Positions 13,407-17,295 of a stretch of 17,295 nt of DNA are shown here, piece by piece (the stretch's first letter is position 1; each line of letters starts with the position of its first letter). The DNA is taken from the NCBI GenBank assembly GCA_947165405.1, contig CAMVAG010000018.1, forward strand, positions 1 through 17,295, read 5' to 3'. The translations under genes and the position numbers were made by a program. Source of the stretch: an uncultured Selenomonadales bacterium (GTDB lineage: Bacteria; Bacillota; Negativicutes; Selenomonadales; Selenomonadaceae). The notes beneath the pieces were generated by a model. It saw only the letters and a program-made list of their open reading frames with translations, ran no database searches and had not been told where the DNA came from.

Positions 13407-15305
13407 ATGAAAACTTCCAACCTCAACGAATATGGGCTTTATCTTTTCCATCAAGGCACGAATTATCACGCTTACGAAATGCTCGGCGCGCACTTTATCG
13501 AACGCGACGGCAAGAAAGGTGTACGCTTCGCGGTGTGGGCTCCTCATGCCAAATCGGTCAGCGTCGTCGGCGACTTCAACAACTGGGACACGCGCGTTAA
13601 TCGCATGATTCGCCTCGAAGACGGCGAGATTTGGGAAACTTTTATCGAGGGACTCAAGCAAGGCGACCTTTACAAATACGCAATTCTGCCTCAACACGGC
13701 AAGGCTCATATTCTCAAGGACGACCCCTACGGCTTCTACGCCGAGAAACGTCCGAATACCGCCTCCAAACTCTACAACCTCGAAAATTACGCTTGGCAAG
13801 ATTACGAATGGCAAAAGCTCAAAAAAAGGCAATCGTCCTATTCGCGCCCGATGCTGATTTATGAAGTTCATGCGGGTTCTTGGAAACGCAACGGCAAAGA
13901 TTATTTGACTTACCGCGAGCTTGCCGACCGCTTGATTAAATACGTCAAGGAAATGAATTACACGCATATTGAGTTCATGCCTTTGACGGAACACCCGCTT
14001 GACAATTCTTGGGGCTATCAAACGACGGGCTACTTCGCGGTGACAAGTCGTTACGGCGAGCCGAATGATTTTCGTTACCTCGTCGAGACCGCGCACAAAA
14101 ACGGAATCGGCGTCATAATGGATTGGGTGCCCGGTCACTTCTGCAGAGACGATCAAGGCTTGCGCGAATTCGACGGCGTCAATCTCTACGAATCCGACAA
14201 TCCTCAACTTTCGGAAAATCGCGGCTGGGGAACGATTAATTTCGACTACGGGCGCACCGAAGTTCAAAGCTTTTTAATTTCAAACGCGCTTTTCTGGTTC
14301 GAAGAATTTCATATTGACGGATTGAGGATTGACGGCGTGGCAAATATGTTGTATCTTAACTTCGGACGCGAAGATGGTGAGTGGACACCGAATCGCTACG
14401 GCGACACCGGCAATCTTGAGGCAGTCGAATTTCTGAAAAAGCTCAACGAGACCGTTTTCAAATATCATCCTCAAGCGTTGATGATGGCGGAAGAATCAAC
14501 TTCATGGCCGCTTATCTCAAAACCCGTTTACATGGGCGGCATGGGCTTCAACTACAAATGGAACATGGGTTGGATGAACGACATGCTTGACTACGTGAGC
14601 CTCGACCCGATTTATCGCAAGTGGAATCACGACAAAGTTACCTTCTCGTTCATGTACGCCTTCGCGGAAAATTTTATCTTGCCGCTAAGTCATGATGAAG
14701 TTGTTCACGGCAAATGCTCTTTGATTGAAAAAATGCCCGGCGATTATTGGCAAAAGTTTGCGGGCTTGAGAGGTTTCTTCGGCTATTGGATGGCACATCC
14801 CGGCAAAAAGCTTCTGTTCATGGGCGGCGAGTTCGCGCAGTTCATTGAGTGGAACGAAGACGCCGAATTGGATTGGCACCTCGTCGAGCAATACGAAATG
14901 CATAAGCACATGCAGGAATATTCGCGGGCATTGAATAAATTCTATCTGGATAACAAATCGCTTTGGCAAGTCGATTTCGATTGGAACGGCTTCCGTTGGA
15001 TTGACTGCAACGACAACGACAACAGCATAGTTTCCTTTATTCGCAAGGCGGAGGACAGCGACGACTATTTGATAGTTATCTGCAACTTCACGCCGAACGT
15101 TCGCGAGAATTATCGAATCGGCGTTCCCGCTCAAGGAAACTATGTCGAAGTCTTCAATTCGGACGCGGAAGAATTCGGCGGCAAGGGCATAAAAAATTCG
15201 GGCTGCTTGCCGGCGGAAGATTTCCCGTATCACAATCGCAGTCACTCGATTACTTTGACAATCCCGCCGCTTGCAACGATTTTTCTTAAGCCTGCGACGG
15301 AATAA
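13407..15305 (+). CDS. glgB: 1,4-alpha-glucan branching enzyme
   Basis: A 632-residue GH13 branching enzyme that cuts an alpha-1,4 chain and rejoins it by an alpha-1,6 bond. Residues of about 20-115 form a CBM48 domain (VRFAVWAPHAKSVSVVGDFN). The (beta/alpha)8 barrel follows, with DGLRIDGVANMLY carrying nucleophile D309, MMAEEST carrying acid/base E362, and LSHDEVVHGK carrying H429, D430 and E431. FMGGEFAQFIEWNE is another GlgB hallmark. The beta-sandwich end domain runs from about 530. It lacks the extra N-terminal domain of the 728-residue E. coli enzyme, like many Firmicutes versions. AAGGAGGG (13393-13400) lies six bases before the ATG. The heptamer repeat fills the gap from glgP, and glgA follows 50 bases downstream. 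Confidence 0.96.
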   Translation: MKTSNLNEYGLYLFHQGTNYHAYEMLGAHFIERDGKKGVRFAVWAPHAKSVSVVGDFNNWDTRVNRMIRLEDGEIWETFIEGLKQGDLYKYAILPQHGKAHILKDDPYGFYAEKRPNTASKLYNLENYAWQDYEWQKLKKRQSSYSRPMLIYEVHAGSWKRNGKDYLTYRELADRLIKYVKEMNYTHIEFMPLTEHPLDNSWGYQTTGYFAVTSRYGEPNDFRYLVETAHKNGIGVIMDWVPGHFCRDDQGLREFDGVNLYESDNPQLSENRGWGTINFDYGRTEVQSFLISNALFWFEEFHIDGLRIDGVANMLYLNFGREDGEWTPNRYGDTGNLEAVEFLKKLNETVFKYHPQALMMAEESTSWPLISKPVYMGGMGFNYKWNMGWMNDMLDYVSLDPIYRKWNHDKVTFSFMYAFAENFILPLSHDEVVHGKCSLIEKMPGDYWQKFAGLRGFFGYWMAHPGKKLLFMGGEFAQFIEWNEDAELDWHLVEQYEMHKHMQEYSRALNKFYLDNKSLWQVDFDWNGFRWIDCNDNDNSIVSFIRKAEDSDDYLIVICNFTPNVRENYRIGVPAQGNYVEVFNSDAEEFGGKGIKNSGCLPAEDFPYHNRSHSITLTIPPLATIFLKPATE

Positions 15306-15355
15306 GTAAAAAAAATTTCTCCAAAAAAACAGACAAACAGGAGGGAGTTCTTGAT

Positions 15356-16804
15356 ATGAAAGTTCTTTATGTGGCGTCGGAAGCAGTTCCGTTTGTAAAA
15401 ACCGGCGGCTTGGCTGATGTGGCAGGTTCACTTCCCAAAGCTCTCAAAGAGCAGGGCGTTGACGTTCGCGTTATCCTCCCGAAGTTCAGCAAAATCGGCG
15501 AGAAGTTCCGCGAAGGCATGGAGCATGTTTACGACGGGACAATCCCCGTTTCTTGGCGCACGAAGTATGTCGGTATCGACAAGTACGAGCTTGACGGCGT
15601 GACTTATTATTTCGTCGACAACGAGGAATATTTTGCTCGCGAAGGGCTTTACGGCTATGACGACGACGCCGAGCGTTATTCGTTCTTCTGCCGCGCCGTT
15701 CTGAATTGCCTGCCCGCGCTTGACTTTTTCCCCGACGTTATCAACGCCAACGACTGGCATGCCGCGCTTGTTCCCGTCCTTTTGAAACTTGAACATCAAG
15801 GCGACGAACGCTATGAAAAAATTAAAACCGTCTACACGATTCACAATTTGAAGTATCAGGGCGTCTTCCCCAAAGACATTATGGGCGACGTGCTCGGTCT
15901 CGATTGGAAATATTTCAATAACGGCGACCTCGAATTTTACGATGCCGTAAACTTCATGAAAGGCGGCATTATCTATTCCGATTACGTCTCGACCGTCAGC
16001 AAAACCTACGCGCAGGAAATTCAATACGAATATTTCGGCGAACACCTCGACGGACTCCTCCGCAGCCGCAAAGATGATTTGTACGGCATTGTCAACGGCA
16101 TTGACTACGATGTTTATAATCCCGCGACCGACAAAAATCTTTTCGTGAACTATGACAACTCCGACGCTTATGCCGCCTTCGACAAGAAATGCGAAAACAA
16201 GATTAAGCTCCAAGAGTTGCTCGGACTTCCGCAAGGCAGAAAAATTCCGATTGTCTCAATGGTCACTCGTCTTGTTGCGGCGAAAGGTCTCGACCTCGTT
16301 GTCCGCATGATGGATGAACTTTTGCAACATGAAGATTTTCAATTCGTCTTGCTCGGCACCGGCGACAAAGTTTACGAGGATTGGTTCAAAGGTTTGGCTT
16401 GGCGTTATCCGCAAAAAGTTTCCTCGAATATCTATTTCTCCTACGAACTTGCGCAGAGAATTTACGCCTCCAGCGATATTTTCCTCATGCCGTCGAATTA
16501 CGAGCCCTGCGGCATCGGTCAGCTTATCGCCATGCGTTACGGCGCGGCTCCCGTCGTTCGCGAAACGGGCGGCTTGAAAGATACCGTTCAGCAATACGAC
16601 AAGTATACCAAACAAGGCAACGGCTTTGTCTTCTCGAATTACAACGCGCATGAAATGATGTACGCTCTCAAACGTGCGCTCTCGACTTACGCGCAATTTG
16701 AAGTTTGGCTGCAGATTTCCTCCAACGCCATGAACAGCGACTACAGCTGGAAGAATGCCGCGAAAGAGTACATTGAACTCTACACCAAACTCCTTAACAG
16801 CTGA
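15356..16804 (+). CDS. glgA: Glycogen synthase (ADP-glucose dependent)
   Basis: A 482-residue GT5 enzyme that adds glucose from ADP-glucose to alpha-1,4-glucan ends. KTGGLADVAGSLPKAL (15-30) is the ADP-glucose binding motif. Also seen are NDWHAAL, TIHNLKYQG, VSTVSKTYAQEI, NGIDYDVYNP, MVTRLVAAKGLDL, and the C-terminal EPCGIGQLIAMRYG, where E383 is the first Glu of the retaining-GT-B E-x7-E element region, followed by RETGGLKDTV. Length is normal for bacterial GlgA. AGGAGGGA (15339-15346) lies nine bases before the ATG. It is the last gene of the cluster, with a strong terminator about 20 bases after the stop. Confidence 0.96.
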   Translation: MKVLYVASEAVPFVKTGGLADVAGSLPKALKEQGVDVRVILPKFSKIGEKFREGMEHVYDGTIPVSWRTKYVGIDKYELDGVTYYFVDNEEYFAREGLYGYDDDAERYSFFCRAVLNCLPALDFFPDVINANDWHAALVPVLLKLEHQGDERYEKIKTVYTIHNLKYQGVFPKDIMGDVLGLDWKYFNNGDLEFYDAVNFMKGGIIYSDYVSTVSKTYAQEIQYEYFGEHLDGLLRSRKDDLYGIVNGIDYDVYNPATDKNLFVNYDNSDAYAAFDKKCENKIKLQELLGLPQGRKIPIVSMVTRLVAAKGLDLVVRMMDELLQHEDFQFVLLGTGDKVYEDWFKGLAWRYPQKVSSNIYFSYELAQRIYASSDIFLMPSNYEPCGIGQLIAMRYGAAPVVRETGGLKDTVQQYDKYTKQGNGFVFSNYNAHEMMYALKRALSTYAQFEVWLQISSNAMNSDYSWKNAAKEYIELYTKLLNS

Positions 16805-16822
16805 ACTTAAACGATTGACCAC

Positions 16823-16856
16823 AAATCCGGCGAGCTTAACCTCGTCGGATTTTTTT
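16823..16856 (+). terminator. Intrinsic terminator of the glycogen cluster
   Basis: ATCCGGCGAG (16825-16834) pairs with CTCGTCGGAT (16841-16850), a 10-base stem with one G-U pair and loop CTTAAC. A T run follows through 16856. Its T run is immediately followed by the -35 box of the next gene. Confidence 0.9.
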
Positions 16857-16857
16857 A

Positions 16858-16885
16858 TTGACATATCGGCGAATTTTAGTAAACT
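16858..16885 (+). promoter_or_regulatory. Predicted promoter of the MATE gene
   Basis: A perfect TTGACA (16858-16863) is followed after 16 bases by TAAACT (16880-16885). A second unpaired TATAAT occurs at 16930-16935, only about 18 bases before the ATG; it lacks a -35 box at a proper distance. Confidence 0.55.
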
Positions 16886-16889
16886 AAAA
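16874..16889. promoter_or_regulatory. Palindromic operator candidate over the -10 box
   Basis: TTTTAGT (16874-16880), AA, ACTAAAA (16883-16889) is a perfect inverted repeat of 7-base arms. It covers the predicted -10 of the efflux gene. Size and position fit a dimeric repressor site such as MarR or TetR families use near efflux genes; which one is unknown. Confidence 0.5.
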
Positions 16890-16952
16890 GACGTTGATAA
16901 AAGCAGGCACTTCACAAAACCCGGTTAAATATAATGACGCAACGATTTTAAA

Positions 16953-17295
16953 ATGGAAAACTCTTCGACCAACCAAAATTCCTCCGTCGAGGTCGGCGCG
17001 GAAATTTTAAAACGAAATTACAAAATCTTACTCAATAAATTCGTTCGTTACTTATTCCCAACAATGATAACGACGATTGCCTTGTCGCTCAATGAATTTG
17101 TCGACAGCATGTTGGTTGCAAATTTGCTCGGCAGCGAGGCTATGGGCATAGTAAATCTGGGTTTCCCCGTCGTGTTGCTGATGGCTACTGTTTACACGCT
17201 TTTCGGCACCGGCGGAGCAACTTTGTACGCAATTTGTTTGGGTGAACGCCAATCGACGAAAGCCGGTAAAATATTGTTTCTGTCTTTGGCGGCGG
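16953..17295 (+). CDS. MATE-family efflux transporter, 5' part
   Basis: An open frame of 114 codons runs off the right edge. It begins MENSSTNQNSS, then gives a first amphipathic/hydrophobic stretch (RYLFPTMITTIALSLNEFVD, near 34-53) and SMLVANLLGSEAMGIVNLGF. A second hydrophobic run (PVVLLMATVYTLFGTGGA) follows. The pattern of LNEFVDSMLVANLLGSEAMG followed by a G-rich helix is typical of MATE drug/sodium antiporters of the MepA type. The ATG at 16953 is the only plausible start: an in-frame TGA lies at 16935-16937. No Shine-Dalgarno sequence is visible, so initiation may be weak. It has its own promoter and palindrome and is separate from the glycogen cluster. The family is likely; substrate unknown. 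Confidence 0.78.
   Translation, partial: MENSSTNQNSSVEVGAEILKRNYKILLNKFVRYLFPTMITTIALSLNEFVDSMLVANLLGSEAMGIVNLGFPVVLLMATVYTLFGTGGATLYAICLGERQSTKAGKILFLSLAA

Overview
The window looks like chromosomal DNA from a diderm Firmicute of the Negativicutes, most likely Selenomonadaceae or a close relative. This is inferred, not proven. The reasons are a Firmicutes-type glycogen cluster with paired glgC and glgD, strong AGGAGG-type ribosome binding sites, TTG and GTG starts, and LPS-type family 8 glycosyltransferases (GT8). Many coding stretches also carry runs of A followed by T. No rRNA, tRNA, CRISPR array, transposase or phage gene was seen, and no gene-free stretch exceeds 300 bases.

Left part (1-4368). 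A short CinA-type gene on the minus strand lacks the usual C-terminal amidase domain. It diverges from a plus-strand run of three genes joined by 4-base stop/start overlaps: a CobD/HisC-like PLP decarboxylase/aminotransferase, a GT8 glycosyltransferase, and a cation diffusion facilitator transporter. The two directions are served by mirror-image extended -10 promoters.

Middle part (4369-8208). Three more GT8 genes stand in tandem. The first and third are identical over about 1.2 kb. The middle one shares their first codons and their whole 3' third, but has a clearly different catalytic core. This is the footprint of recent duplication plus recombination. All four GT8 proteins carry the same unrecognised C-terminal domain of about 130 residues. 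A strong intrinsic terminator closes the array.

Right part (8209-16856). A complete glycogen cluster follows: glgC, glgD, glgP, glgB, glgA. GlgC, with the degenerate partner GlgD, makes ADP-glucose. GlgA polymerises it, GlgB adds alpha-1,6 branches, and GlgP releases glucose-1-phosphate. No debranching enzyme lies in the window. A terminator-like hairpin and a near-consensus promoter between glgD and glgP suggest two transcription units, glgCD and glgPBA. Two inverted repeats built from 7-base units sit in the glgC-glgD and glgP-glgB gaps. A terminator follows glgA.

Right edge (16857-17295). A consensus-like promoter overlapped by a perfect palindrome precedes the start of a MATE-family efflux gene that runs off the window.
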